From DSWT01 sp035420085 (GTDB taxonomy: Bacteria > Chloroflexota > Anaerolineae > B4-G1 > SLSP01): 64,000 nucleotides of DNA. How positions within the stretch are numbered: the first letter of the stretch is position 1; every line of letters begins with the position of its first letter. The notes under the pieces were generated by a model, which searched no databases, was not told the origin of the DNA, and was given only the letters and a program-made list of their open reading frames with translations. The DNA is taken from positions 38,313 through 102,312 of the forward strand of contig DAOLUH010000017.1 in assembly GCA_035420085.1 (NCBI GenBank), read 5' to 3'. A program made the translations under genes and the position numbers. This document shows positions 1-9,509 of this stretch, one piece after another.

Positions 1-3000
1 ACGCTGATGACACACGTGGGTAGCGGCATATATTACCTGGCTTATCAAGTGGCGACGCCAGGTAGCTATATCGGCAAGGCTGTCGCGACCGGCTCGTGGG
101 ACGGTTTTGGCGCGGATGGACGCAGCAAGGATGCTGCCAACATCGCCTTCACCACCGCCTCTGCTAATGAAACGGTGGTCTTCCTGTTGGATACTAATAC
201 AGGGCGGATGCTCATCACCCACCACGGTAGCGGCGCAGGGAACTGGTGCCTGGCGGGTGAAATCAATGGTTGGAATAACGCTTCCAACCCAATGTATGAT
301 GATGGAACGCACGGCGACCTCATCGGCGGCGATGGCATCTTCTCACTGGATTTCACGGTTGCCGCTGCCGGGCGCGCTGAGTGGAAGGTGTTTGCCTGCG
401 GCGCTTGGAGCCCTGGCTTCCCTTCCGACAATGCTTTCGTCAACACCAGCGCGGCGAATCAAGTCGTCAAGTTCACCTTTGATACGAACAATCACAGCAA
501 TGATGCGGGGTGGAAACTATTGCCTGCGCAGAACATCGTCAACGCTTACGACAATTTGCCTACCTCTCTGACGGCGGTAGGGAGTTTCCAGGGTTGGAAT
601 AATACCAACCCGGCGACCGCGATGGCGGCGGCGGGACAGCGGCTGTATGCGCTCGCTTACGCGATCCCGGCAAAAGGCAATTACATTGGTAAATTCACCA
701 CGACCGGCATTTGGGACGCCTGGGGTGCAGATGGGCGCAATAAGGACGCCCGGAACATTGACTTCACCACGACTGCGCCCAACCAGACTGTCTACTTTGT
801 ACTTGACCTGGCAACGGGCCGGGGAATGATTTCTGTGCCGCTCTCTCCCACACAGGATGACTTCGTGATGGCCGACGGCCTCGAACACGACTCCCGCAGC
901 GACTTCTACCGCCAGCCCTTTGGCGCAGTGCCCACCGGCACCCCCATCACGCTGCGCTTCCGCACTTTTGCGGGCGATGTCACCGGCGTCAAGGTGCGTA
1001 TGTGGAATACGGCGCTTGGTCAACAGACTGTTTTGCCAATGATCAAAGTCACCACGATCCCCGGCGCAACCTTCGATTACGACATCTGGGAACTGCAATA
1101 CACTGCGCCCACCGACCTGACCATCCTCTACTACCGCTTCATCGTCAACGACGGGACGGACATCGCCTACTACGAGGATGACGACCTGTACGACGGCGGC
1201 CTGGGGCGCGTCTACGACGCCTCGCCGGATCGCTCGTGGCAGATTGACGTGTACGATCCCGCTTTCGACACGCCCGACTGGTTCAAGGATGCCGTCGTCT
1301 ACCAGATTTTCCCCGACCGCTTCCGCAACGCTGTGGCGGCCAACGACCCCATCAGCGGCACCTTCTTCTACAACGAGACGCCCGGCACGCTGACCGCGCC
1401 GCAGTGGAACTGGCCTGTGCCCGATCCACGGGTGGCTGGGGAGTGGGAAGGCTCGTACAGCAAACTCTTCTACGGCGGCGACTTGCAGGGCATCATTGAC
1501 AAGCTGGATTACCTGCACGAGATGGGCGTCACCGCGCTCTACCTCAACCCCATTTTCGAGTCGCCCTCCAACCATAAGTACGACACGACCGACTACTCGC
1601 TCATTGACGACGCCTTCGGCGATGTGCAGACCTTCATCACCCTGACGCAAGAATTGCACAATCGCGGGATGCATCTCATCCTCGATGGCGTCTTCAACCA
1701 CACCTCCAGCGACAGCATGTATTTCGACCGCTACGGGCGTTATGGGGCGGACGGCGCGTGTGAATCGCTCACCAGCCCCTACCGCAGTTGGTACTACTTC
1801 CGCCCGGCCAGCACGCCCGGAACCGGCGTATGCGCGGGCGACACCACCTACGAAGCGTGGTGGGGTTTCGACTCGCTGCCCAAGCTCAACACCACCAACG
1901 TCCCGGCGCTGCGCACGTACATCTACAGCGATACCAATGCCATCGCCCGTTACTGGCTGACGCAGGGCGCTGACGGTTGGCGGCTTGACGTCGCCGGCGA
2001 CGTGGACGCGAGCTTCTGGCGCGACTGGCGCGACGATATCCGCGACGCGAAGGCCGACGCCATCACCATTGCCGAGGAATGGGGCGACGCCAGCCGCTTT
2101 ATGCTGGGCGATCAGCTCGACAGCACGATGAACTATCGCTTCCGCAACGCCGTCATCGGCGTGCTGCGCGAGACGGACTGGACCGATACCAACAGCACCA
2201 TCAAGGCGCTCAAGGTCAGCCAGTTCGACAGCATCTTGCACAGCCTGGAAGAGGACTATCCGCCCGAAGCCTTCTACGCGATGATGAACCTCGTCGGCAG
2301 CCACGACGTCAACCGCGTCCTCATCCCGCTCGACCAGGACGGCGATCCGACCGACGAAGACTACAGCGACGGCAAGGCCCGCCAGCGCGTGTTGGCGATC
2401 CTGCAGATGACGCTCCCCGGCGCGCCCACCATCTACTACGGCGACGAGGTCGGTCTGGTGGGGTATGGCGAAGCGACATCGGGCAACGCCGGCGGCGTCT
2501 TCTATAGCGACCCGTACAACCGCCAGCCCTATCCCTGGGACGACGAAGATGGCTACGCTGACCTGCCGGAATGGCGCAAAGCCGACCTGGCGATGCGCGA
2601 CCACTACAGCAAGACCGCTGCGATCCGCAACGCGAACCCTGCATTGCGCACTGGCTCCTTCGACACCTTGTTGGTGGACGACGAAGCCGGCCTCTACGCC
2701 TATGGGCGTGGGCGCAATGTTGTGGTGGGCGTCAACTTTGGCACGACGCAGACCCTCACCATCCCCGTGGCCGGTTATCTGCCCGATACCATCCGGTTGG
2801 ATGATGTACTCAACGGTGGAACCCACACTGTCTCCGGCGGGCAGATTGTCATCAATAACGTCCCGCCGATGTGGGGCGTCATCCTCGTTGTGCAGAATGC
2901 CCAACTCATTGCCCCGCCTGCTGCGCCTGACAACCTGGTTGCTGCCGAAGGCGATGGCGAAGTGACGTTGACCTGGGATATGGTGACCGGCGTCACCCGT

Positions 3001-4599
3001 TACAATGTTTACCGCAGCTATGTTTCTGGCGGTGGTTACGAGTATGTGGGTCAGACCGGATTCTCGACGGCTCCGTCATACACGGACGCGAGCGTGGCAA
3101 ACGGCACGCTATACTATTACGTTGTCACCGCCCTGGATCCTCTCGGTAACGAGAGCGCATACTCGAACGAGGACTCCGCGCTGCCGCACTACAACATTGA
3201 TTGGGCCAACCTGCAATGGCCCTACGAAATCACCCACACCATCGGCATCGTGCCCACGGAGAACATCTACGGCCAAGTCTATATCGCGGGCGTGACCTCG
3301 CAGCCCGGTGCGACGCCCGGTTTGCTGGCGCAGGTGGGCTACGGCGCTGCGATGAACTTCACCAGTTGGACGACGTGGGTGGACGCGACGTTCAACGGCG
3401 ACTCCGGGGACAACGATGAGTTCAAGGCGCAACTGCTGCCGGAGCAGACGGGCGAATTCTTCTATCTCTACCGCTATTCAACGACCGGCGGCCGCGATTG
3501 GGTGTATGCCGGGTTGGATGGCACGGTCATGCTGCCGACTCCGGGTGAGTTGCACGTCCTCCCCGCCGCCGATACGACGCCGCCCGCCGTCCCGCAGAAC
3601 CTCCGCGTTGTTCACTGGGGCGTGGATCACATCACCACGCAATGGAACCCCGTCGCTGACGCGGACCTGGCGGCGTATGACCTGTATCGTTACGGCGAAG
3701 GCCAAACGTCCGGCGACGCCGTGCGGATCGCCCGCGTGCTGGCCCCCACAACGATCTACACGGATACAAGCGTCACTGTGGATCACACGTACACCTACAC
3801 CGTGCAGGCTGTGGATACGGCGCTGAACAAATCGGCGTTCTCCAACCCGGCGGTGGGTCGGGCTGAGGCGCGGCTGGTTCAAGTGCGTTTCCGCGTCACC
3901 ATTCCGCCGTACACCCCCTCTACTTCCACCATCTACATCGCCGGCGATAATGCCGATGTATTCGGCGCTTCCTGGAATCCGGGCGCGCAGCCGATCACCC
4001 GCCTGGATGCAACCACCTGGGCCTACACCGTCACCGTCAAGGAAGACACCGCGCTGCAATATAAATATACACGCGGCACCTGGGATGTGGTTGAGAACTG
4101 GGGCACGCTCGTCGGCACAGAAAACCGTCATCTGACGGTGCTCTATGGGACAACCGGCGTGATGTTGGTCGAGGATGTCGTCTACAACTGGCGCGACCCG
4201 CTCGTCGTTGAGCACTATCCCGCAGCCGGCGCGACTACCTGGAACACCGCGCAACCCATCTGGGCGCTCATCAGCCGCCCGATTGACCCGGCGAAAGTGA
4301 CCGCTGCGACTTTTGTGGTCGAGCAGAAGAGCGGCGGTGTTGTCCCCGGTACGTTGGGGGTTCAGGCGACGACCTTCGCGCCATATCCCGACACGGCGGT
4401 GTTGCCTTACCTGTCTGGCTCGTTGGTGGTCTTTACGCCGACAACGGCTTTAGCCACCTCCAACGAGTATACGGTCACGCTGATCAAAACCGGCTATCGC
4501 GACGAGGTGGACATGCAGGCGAACTACGTGTGGGCCTTTGGCGGGGCGAAGCAGTACCTTTACTTGCCTTTGGTGATGCGCGCCTATACCGCGCCTTAA
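1..4599 (+). CDS. Secreted multidomain GH13 alpha-amylase/pullulanase-type enzyme (5' partial)
   Basis: The frame is open to the window edge, so the N-terminus and any signal peptide are missing; residues are numbered from the ATG at 7. The GH13 regions are present: DGVFNH (D560-H565), GWRLD with nucleophile D661, AEEW with acid/base E690, and SHD with D767. N-terminal residues of about 5-285 hold two copies of a module with the shared words YIGK, WDxxGADGR and KDAxNI, around an AGEINGWNN-type starch-binding-like segment. After the barrel come an FN3 domain (about 970-1060), a second FN3 (about 1190-1285), a CBM20-like domain (about 1290-1390, with YKYTRGTWD) and a C-terminal Ig-like part ending in YLYLPLVMR. 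Such tails are common on Chloroflexota exported proteins (family knowledge). It probably cleaves extracellular alpha-glucans; exact specificity is unresolved. Confidence 0.93.
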   Translation, partial: TLMTHVGSGIYYLAYQVATPGSYIGKAVATGSWDGFGADGRSKDAANIAFTTASANETVVFLLDTNTGRMLITHHGSGAGNWCLAGEINGWNNASNPMYDDGTHGDLIGGDGIFSLDFTVAAAGRAEWKVFACGAWSPGFPSDNAFVNTSAANQVVKFTFDTNNHSNDAGWKLLPAQNIVNAYDNLPTSLTAVGSFQGWNNTNPATAMAAAGQRLYALAYAIPAKGNYIGKFTTTGIWDAWGADGRNKDARNIDFTTTAPNQTVYFVLDLATGRGMISVPLSPTQDDFVMADGLEHDSRSDFYRQPFGAVPTGTPITLRFRTFAGDVTGVKVRMWNTALGQQTVLPMIKVTTIPGATFDYDIWELQYTAPTDLTILYYRFIVNDGTDIAYYEDDDLYDGGLGRVYDASPDRSWQIDVYDPAFDTPDWFKDAVVYQIFPDRFRNAVAANDPISGTFFYNETPGTLTAPQWNWPVPDPRVAGEWEGSYSKLFYGGDLQGIIDKLDYLHEMGVTALYLNPIFESPSNHKYDTTDYSLIDDAFGDVQTFITLTQELHNRGMHLILDGVFNHTSSDSMYFDRYGRYGADGACESLTSPYRSWYYFRPASTPGTGVCAGDTTYEAWWGFDSLPKLNTTNVPALRTYIYSDTNAIARYWLTQGADGWRLDVAGDVDASFWRDWRDDIRDAKADAITIAEEWGDASRFMLGDQLDSTMNYRFRNAVIGVLRETDWTDTNSTIKALKVSQFDSILHSLEEDYPPEAFYAMMNLVGSHDVNRVLIPLDQDGDPTDEDYSDGKARQRVLAILQMTLPGAPTIYYGDEVGLVGYGEATSGNAGGVFYSDPYNRQPYPWDDEDGYADLPEWRKADLAMRDHYSKTAAIRNANPALRTGSFDTLLVDDEAGLYAYGRGRNVVVGVNFGTTQTLTIPVAGYLPDTIRLDDVLNGGTHTVSGGQIVINNVPPMWGVILVVQNAQLIAPPAAPDNLVAAEGDGEVTLTWDMVTGVTRYNVYRSYVSGGGYEYVGQTGFSTAPSYTDASVANGTLYYYVVTALDPLGNESAYSNEDSALPHYNIDWANLQWPYEITHTIGIVPTENIYGQVYIAGVTSQPGATPGLLAQVGYGAAMNFTSWTTWVDATFNGDSGDNDEFKAQLLPEQTGEFFYLYRYSTTGGRDWVYAGLDGTVMLPTPGELHVLPAADTTPPAVPQNLRVVHWGVDHITTQWNPVADADLAAYDLYRYGEGQTSGDAVRIARVLAPTTIYTDTSVTVDHTYTYTVQAVDTALNKSAFSNPAVGRAEARLVQVRFRVTIPPYTPSTSTIYIAGDNADVFGASWNPGAQPITRLDATTWAYTVTVKEDTALQYKYTRGTWDVVENWGTLVGTENRHLTVLYGTTGVMLVEDVVYNWRDPLVVEHYPAAGATTWNTAQPIWALISRPIDPAKVTAATFVVEQKSGGVVPGTLGVQATTFAPYPDTAVLPYLSGSLVVFTPTTALATSNEYTVTLIKTGYRDEVDMQANYVWAFGGAKQYLYLPLVMRAYTAP

Positions 4600-4611
4600 C
4601 ATCGTGACACC

Positions 4612-4674
4612 GCGTAGTAGCGACTTCAGTCGCGCCTTTCTGATGGGGGTTAACGACTGAAGTCGCCACTACGC
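4612..4674. repeat. 21-bp-arm inverted repeat before the UroD-like gene
   Basis: The arms 4612-4632 and 4654-4674 are inverted copies with one mismatch. Each contains the smaller palindrome CGACTTCAGTCG or its complement. The hairpin lies between the amylase stop and the ribosome binding site of the next gene, so it could act as a terminator or mRNA-stability hairpin. It lacks a clear T-tract. Confidence 0.75.
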
Positions 4675-4685
4675 AAGGAGGAATA

Positions 4686-5945
4686 ATGGACATTATCCCT
4701 GACGACGAACGCCACTATCTGCGTGAGTTGGCGCGCACACAAGCCGAGTACGCCGCATTGCCCGTGATGGCAGCGCGCAAGCAGATGTGGTACGACTTGA
4801 ACGACGGGCGCGCCGGCGCGCGCCCGCCGGTCATCATTGAGACGTGGACATTCGACCGTGACTTTATGCCAGATAGCGTCTTCCGCTGCGCCTCGCTCAC
4901 CGGCAAGGAGATTGAGCGCCAATTGCTGCGCAACATCCGCAACCACGAGCTGATTGACGACGACAAAGTCATCCCGGATACCTTCGACATCGGCTGGCGC
5001 GTGGACATTGACGAGTTCGGCCTGCGCATTGACCGCGAAGTCGTCAAGGACGCCGATGGGATCGAGACTGGCTACCGCTTTCTGCATCCGATCAAAGATT
5101 TGACGCGCGATCTCGCGTTGCTCCAACCCGCCGTCTGCCGCGTGGATCGCGCGGCAACCTTCACGTGGCAAGCGTTCCTGAACGAGCTGCTCGGCGAGTT
5201 TTTGCCGGTGGTCATCCGCACTGGCGCGTTCAGCAGCAACATGCTCACCCACCGCGTCGTCGAGCTGATGGGGATGGAGGCGTACTTCCTGGCGATGATG
5301 GACGCGCCTGCCGCCGTCCACGCGCTGATGGCCTTTCTGCGCGACAACTCGCTGCGGATGATGGCGTGGGCCGAGACAGAAGGGCTACTGCGCGTCAACA
5401 ACGGCAACCAGGACAGTTTCGGTTCCAGCTATAACTTCACCACGCGACTGCCCGCGCCCGGCTACGATGGCGGCCCCGCGCGGCTGGTGGATATGTGGGG
5501 CAACGCCAACAGCCAGGAGACGGTGGGCGTCTCGCCGCGCATGTTCCACGAGTTCTGCTTCCCCTATTTCCGCGACGTGTGCGCGCCGCTCGGCCTGCTC
5601 TACTACGGCTGCTGCGAACCCGCCCATCCCTTCTGGGACGACATCCGCCAACTGCCGCACCTCAAGAAAGTGTCCATTTCGCGCTGGTGCGATGAGCATT
5701 TTATGGGCGATGCGCTGCGCGGGACGGACATCGTCTTCTCCCGCAAGCCCGATCCGAATTTCTTGAGCGTGGACGTGACCCTGGACGAAGACGCCTGGGC
5801 CGCCCACATCCGCGCGACGCTGGACGCCACGCGCGATGTCTTCGTCGAATTCATCATCCGCGATGTGTACACCGTCCACGGTAACCTGAACAATGCTCGC
5901 CGCGCCGTCGAGATTGCCCGGCGCGAGATTGAGCGGCGTTATTGA
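4686..5945 (+). CDS. Uroporphyrinogen decarboxylase/MtaA-family methyltransferase-like protein
   Basis: A 419-residue protein with the overall pattern of the UroD/MetE-C/MtaA TIM-barrel superfamily. It carries a late GCCEPAH motif (LLYYGCCEPAH), where Cys and His could bind zinc as in thiol or corrinoid methyltransferases, followed by a conserved-looking KVSIS strand and a FSRKPDP segment. The start is fixed by AAGGAGG 8 bases upstream of the ATG at 4686. True HemE is shorter and lacks the CC motif, and no other haem or corrinoid gene is nearby, so a role in haem synthesis is unlikely. UroD-like proteins of this kind often sit among sugar-catabolism genes; the methyl donor and acceptor are unknown. 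Confidence 0.8.
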   Translation: MDIIPDDERHYLRELARTQAEYAALPVMAARKQMWYDLNDGRAGARPPVIIETWTFDRDFMPDSVFRCASLTGKEIERQLLRNIRNHELIDDDKVIPDTFDIGWRVDIDEFGLRIDREVVKDADGIETGYRFLHPIKDLTRDLALLQPAVCRVDRAATFTWQAFLNELLGEFLPVVIRTGAFSSNMLTHRVVELMGMEAYFLAMMDAPAAVHALMAFLRDNSLRMMAWAETEGLLRVNNGNQDSFGSSYNFTTRLPAPGYDGGPARLVDMWGNANSQETVGVSPRMFHEFCFPYFRDVCAPLGLLYYGCCEPAHPFWDDIRQLPHLKKVSISRWCDEHFMGDALRGTDIVFSRKPDPNFLSVDVTLDEDAWAAHIRATLDATRDVFVEFIIRDVYTVHGNLNNARRAVEIARREIERRY

Positions 5946-6002
5946 AATTGTGTGGTATCATGGTGAAGATTAGAAAAAGGATAGCGTGTACTGCGATTTC
6001 TG

Positions 6003-7034
6003 ATGCGCATCGAACCAACTTTTGACCGCGAACGCCTGGTTGCCGCCTTGCGCCGTGACTACGGATTGTCTGTTGAGCATCTGACCTTTGTGCCGCAAGG
6101 CGAGGTCGCTTTTAGCTATCTGGTGACGTGCGTGGATGGTGCGCGTTACTACCTCAAGGTTTTGGACGACAGCAGCTTGGCGCGCACCAGCATTCAGCGG
6201 ATGGATTTTTACCTTCCATTAACCTACGAATTGTACGCACAGGGGATTTTCCGCTATCTACCCTATCCCATCAAAACATGCACCGGTACATTCTGTACTA
6301 CGTTTGACGCGCATCCAGTTGTACTCTTTAACTTCATCGCCGGCGAGAATCCGAGCCAGGACACACTGCACACTCCGGCGGTCTGGGCGCAGTTGGCGCG
6401 TCACGTGGCGACGTTGCACCATCACGCCGCAGCGGTTGTTGTGGATTGCCCCTTTGTCGAAACCTTCACGCCGCCTTTTGAGACCGCGTTGCGCGACGGT
6501 TTGCGCGCGTTGGAAGCCCTCACGCCGGGCGCTGGGGTGGGGCGACTGGCGCTGCGCGACTTGCTGCTCCCGCACCGGGCAGCCATTCTGGGATATTTGG
6601 AGCAGTTACATATCTTTGCCCGCCGCGCGCATGATTTGAACCTGCCATTTGTCTTGTGTCATACGGATATTCACCGCATGAATCTGCTGCTCAATACATC
6701 CGGCGAGCTGTACATCCTGGATTGGGAGGGCGCGATGCTGGCCCCCCGCGAGCACGACCTCTTCATGTTCACCGGCGCGCATTTTCCAACGTTTCTGGCC
6801 GAGTACCGTCGCTGGGCCGGCGCTGTGCCCTTACATGCCGACCTGTTCGCCTTCTATTTCTACCGGCGCAACCTCGAAGACTTGACCGATTGGATCGTGC
6901 GCATCCTCTACGAAAACACCGCCGAAGCGCAAAATCAGCTTGATCTGGAGGGCATCCAGCACGATTGCATCGCCGCGTGGCCGTATTTCGAGTGCGACAT
7001 TGCCCGTGTGCAAGAGCAGTTGCGTAAAACGTAA
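6003..7034 (+). CDS. APH-family phosphotransferase (small-molecule kinase)
   Basis: A 343-residue aminoglycoside-phosphotransferase/choline-kinase fold. The catalytic loop reads CHTDIHRMN (catalytic D222, N227) and the metal-binding loop reads LDWEGA (DxE type). The N-terminal lobe contains YYLKVL, giving the ATP-binding lysine. The upstream AAGGAT lies about 20 bases from the ATG, so the start is less certain. The last codons (LRKT-stop) are read from the first units of the AAAACGT array at 7023. Relatives include spectinomycin/homoserine-kinase-like enzymes. Nothing in the neighbourhood indicates antibiotic resistance, so a sugar or metabolite kinase is equally plausible. Confidence 0.82.
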   Translation: MRIEPTFDRERLVAALRRDYGLSVEHLTFVPQGEVAFSYLVTCVDGARYYLKVLDDSSLARTSIQRMDFYLPLTYELYAQGIFRYLPYPIKTCTGTFCTTFDAHPVVLFNFIAGENPSQDTLHTPAVWAQLARHVATLHHHAAAVVVDCPFVETFTPPFETALRDGLRALEALTPGAGVGRLALRDLLLPHRAAILGYLEQLHIFARRAHDLNLPFVLCHTDIHRMNLLLNTSGELYILDWEGAMLAPREHDLFMFTGAHFPTFLAEYRRWAGAVPLHADLFAFYFYRRNLEDLTDWIVRILYENTAEAQNQLDLEGIQHDCIAAWPYFECDIARVQEQLRKT

Positions 7035-7099
7035 AACGTAAAACGTAAAGCGTGAGATGCTGTCTGGCGCTTCATTACGCTTCACGTTTTACGTTTTAG
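7023..7099. repeat. Inverted heptamer array, unit GTAAAAC
   Basis: Four tandem units of the 7-mer GTAAAAC (7023-7052) are followed by a 17-base spacer and the inverted complement (7070-7099), giving a potential long hairpin. The stop codon of the phosphotransferase lies inside the left arm. Confidence 0.85.
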
Positions 7100-7134
7100 T
7101 TGAGAACCACTATCACAAATCAAAGGAGTTGAAC

Positions 7135-7878
7135 ATGAGTGTCCGCGTTACTGTTTGGAATGAGTTCCGTCACGAAAAGACCCATCAGGCCGTCATGGAC
7201 GTGTATCCTGATGGGATTCACCAGGCCATTGCTGCCTTCCTGAAAGAAGCGGGGTATGAGGTAGGGACGGCCACGCTCGATGAGCCGGAGCATGGCCTGA
7301 CCGACGAGGTGCTGGCGAACACCGACGTCCTCATCTGGTGGGGCCACATGGCGCACGGTGAGGTCAAGGACGAGATCGTGGATAAGGTGCAACAGCGCAT
7401 CCTCAACGGGATGGGGCTGATCGTCCTGCACTCCGGCCACTTTTCCAAGATTTTCCGCCGGATGATGGGCACGAACTGCTCCCTCAAGTGGCGCGAAGTC
7501 GGCGAGCGCCATCGCCTGTGGGTGACATCGCCAGGACACCCCATCGTCGAGGGCCTGGGCGAGTATTTCGAGATCCCGCACACCGAAATGTACGGCGAAT
7601 TCTTCGACATCCCGCAGCCCGATGAGCTGATCTTCATCAGTTGGTTCCAGGGCGGCGAGGTGTTCCGCAGCGGCTGCTGTTGGTATCGTGGGCGCGGCAA
7701 AGTCTTCTACTTCCAGCCCGGGCACGAAACCTTCCCTATCTACTACCAAAAGGAAGTGCAACAGGTCATCACCAACGCCGTCCGCTGGTGCGCCCCCGTT
7801 GATGTCGTCGGCTTCCGCGACATGGCGAAGGCCCCGCATCATCCGCAGGCGCTCGAAAAGTTCGAGATCGAAGCATAG
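7135..7878 (+). CDS. thuA: ThuA-like trehalose-utilisation protein
   Basis: A 247-residue ThuA-domain protein (class-I glutamine-amidotransferase-like fold) with VLIWWGHMAHGEV, LIVLHSGHFSK and a late PGHETFPIYY segment, all typical of the ThuA family. The ATG at 7135 is preceded by AAAGGAG; upstream in-frame codons fall in the repeat array and are not used. In rhizobia, ThuA works with the Gfo/Idh/MocA-family ThuB in oxidative trehalose use through 3-keto sugars (family knowledge). Here the next gene is a Gfo/Idh/MocA oxidoreductase, which supports a related role on an unidentified glycoside. Confidence 0.88.
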   Translation: MSVRVTVWNEFRHEKTHQAVMDVYPDGIHQAIAAFLKEAGYEVGTATLDEPEHGLTDEVLANTDVLIWWGHMAHGEVKDEIVDKVQQRILNGMGLIVLHSGHFSKIFRRMMGTNCSLKWREVGERHRLWVTSPGHPIVEGLGEYFEIPHTEMYGEFFDIPQPDELIFISWFQGGEVFRSGCCWYRGRGKVFYFQPGHETFPIYYQKEVQQVITNAVRWCAPVDVVGFRDMAKAPHHPQALEKFEIEA

Positions 7879-7944
7879 GGTAATCAGGGATTCGGGATTA
7901 GGGATTGAGCCAGCCCAATCCCTAATCCCTTGTTACCGATTACC
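7879..7944. repeat. Inverted heptamer array, unit GGGATTA
   Basis: The left arm 7879-7907 contains GGGATTC, GGGATTA and GGGATTG; the right arm 7915-7944 is close to its reverse complement. It fills the gap between thuA and the oxidoreductase and could fold into a hairpin of more than 25 bp with some mismatches. Confidence 0.85.
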
Positions 7945-7970
7945 AAATTATCTTGGAGGAGATGAAATTT

Positions 7971-9044
7971 ATGTCTGACACTGTAGATACCCTGCGCGTG
8001 GGCATTGTTGGCCTGGGCATTGGGCGGCATCACCTGCGCGCTTACCAGCAGATTCCCGGCGTGGAGATTGTCGCCGTGGCGGATACACAGCCGGCGCGCT
8101 TGGAGGAATTCGGCGCGGCGAACAATATCCCGCATCTGTACGAGGATTACCAGCCGTTGGTGGCCCGCGATGACCTGGACATCGTCAACGTCTGCACGCC
8201 CAACTTCCTGCACGCGCCTGTCGCGATTGCGGCGATGGAGAGCGGCAAGCACGTGCTCTGCGAGAAACCGCTCGCCAGCACGCTGCCTGACGCCGAAGCG
8301 ATGGTCGCGGCGGCGGCGCGAACCGGGCGCGCGCTTGACGTCACCTTCAATCACCGGCAGCGCGCCGACGTGCAGGCGCTCAAAGCCTACATTGACGAAG
8401 GCGGCCTGGGCAGAATCTATCACTCGAAAGCCTGGTGGCTGCGCCGCAACGGCATCCCCGGTCTGGGCAGTTGGTTCACCAAGAAAGCGATGGCCGGCGG
8501 CGGCCCGCTGATTGACCTGGGCGTCCACATGCTCGATATGGCGCTCTACCTGTTGGGCGAACCGACCGCGTTGTCCGTCAGCGGCGCGGTCTACGCCGAA
8601 CTTGGCCCGCGTGGGCGCGGCGGTAGCGGGATGCAAAAGCAGATGGTCGGCGGCGGCTACGAGGTCGAAGACCTGGCGAGCGCCTTCATCCGCCTGGAAG
8701 GGAACGCGGCGCTGCTCCTGGAGACGAGCTGGGCCACCTACCGCGCCAACAACGACGAATTCGGCGTGACGCTCTACGGGACAGAGGGCGGCGCGGAGAT
8801 CCGCGTCGTCAACTACGTGCAGGGCGACACGCTGATGTTCTACACCGACATTGGCGGCCTCCCCGTGGACATCCAGCCGCACCTGGGCAAGGGCGAAGGC
8901 CATCTGGTCGCCATCCGCCACTTCGTAGACGCGCTGCGCAGCGGCGACTGGAGCAGTCTTGATGGCCGTGAGGGTCTGGCCCGCGCGCGCATCATCGACG
9001 CCTGCTACCGCTCGGCGGCGGAGGGGCGGGAGATCGTTCTTTAG
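7971..9044 (+). CDS. Gfo/Idh/MocA-family NAD(P)-dependent oxidoreductase (first copy)
   Basis: A 357-residue enzyme. It has an N-terminal Rossmann fold (VGIVGLGIGRHH), the family EKPL motif (CEKPLAST) and the active-site segment DLGVHMLDMALYL with the usual histidine. The ATG at 7971 is chosen because GGAGGA lies about 10 bases upstream; upstream TTG and ATG codons sit on or next to that site. Members oxidise or reduce sugar and inositol hydroxyls. With ThuA before it and a TIM-barrel isomerase shortly after, it probably acts in keto-sugar metabolism. Confidence 0.92.
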   Translation: MSDTVDTLRVGIVGLGIGRHHLRAYQQIPGVEIVAVADTQPARLEEFGAANNIPHLYEDYQPLVARDDLDIVNVCTPNFLHAPVAIAAMESGKHVLCEKPLASTLPDAEAMVAAAARTGRALDVTFNHRQRADVQALKAYIDEGGLGRIYHSKAWWLRRNGIPGLGSWFTKKAMAGGGPLIDLGVHMLDMALYLLGEPTALSVSGAVYAELGPRGRGGSGMQKQMVGGGYEVEDLASAFIRLEGNAALLLETSWATYRANNDEFGVTLYGTEGGAEIRVVNYVQGDTLMFYTDIGGLPVDIQPHLGKGEGHLVAIRHFVDALRSGDWSSLDGREGLARARIIDACYRSAAEGREIVL

Positions 9045-9045
9045 T

Positions 9046-9481
9046 ACGGAGTAAGGAGTAGGGAGTAGGGAGTAGGGAGTATGGGGGAGATTGAGCATTT
9101 TCAGCAGCTACATGCTTGGCAAGAAGCGCATCGCCTTGTGCTTGCCATTTATAAGGTTACGCAAGGATTCCCTTCCGAAGAGAAATTTGGGCTGGTTTCA
9201 CAAATGCGGCGCGCGGCAATTTCTATTCCGGCTAACATTGCCGAAGGGTTCAAACGACGTGGTATTCAAGACAAACTTCGCTTTTACAATATCGCAGAAG
9301 GCTCTTTGGAAGAGGTTAAGTATTTTCTCATTCTCGCAAAAGACCTCAGTTACATCGCTACTGATGAAGACCTGACCCTTCAAGCCGAGACTGTGGATCG
9401 CCTTCTTAATGGTCTGCTTGCCAGCACCGAACGCCGGCGCTAAATCCAACCCTTATTCCATACTCCCTACTCCCTACTCCA
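9046..9481. repeat. Inverted GGAGTAG heptamer arrays framing a small gene
   Basis: A left array of GGAGTAR/GGAGTAG units (9046-9083) and its inverted counterpart (about 9457-9481) face each other across about 370 bp that contain only the four-helix-bundle gene. The last left unit supplies GGGAGT directly before that gene's ATG. Confidence 0.85.
9081..9443 (+). CDS. Four-helix-bundle protein (23S rRNA intervening-sequence / S23 family)
   Basis: A 120-residue protein with the family signatures LHAWQEAHRLVLAIY, QMRRAAISIPANIAEG and GSLEEVKYFL. The family was first seen in intervening sequences of 23S rRNA genes and is also found free-standing and scattered between repeats; its function is unknown. 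The ATG at 9081 directly follows GGAGT repeats that may act as the ribosome binding site, at unusually short spacing. It interrupts an oxidoreductase/isomerase pair, is somewhat less GC-rich than its neighbours by eye, and is framed by inverted arrays, which suggests insertion as a cassette. Confidence 0.88.
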   Translation: MGEIEHFQQLHAWQEAHRLVLAIYKVTQGFPSEEKFGLVSQMRRAAISIPANIAEGFKRRGIQDKLRFYNIAEGSLEEVKYFLILAKDLSYIATDEDLTLQAETVDRLLNGLLASTERRR

Positions 9482-9509
9482 CATATTTCACAAATCACAA
9501 GGAGAAAAC

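Noticed and set aside
517..2904. Long minus-strand reading frame opposite the GH13 gene
   Set aside because: Low-complexity Val/Arg/Asp-rich translation without motifs; it mirrors codon bias of the real gene on the other strand.
4686..5945. Haem-synthesis HemE
   Set aside because: Longer than HemE, with a Cys-Cys motif typical of methyltransferase relatives and no haem genes nearby.
9046..9083. GGAGTAG tandem units considered as telomere-like or CRISPR repeats
   Set aside because: No spacers, small copy number, and equivalents with other sequences at many gene ends.
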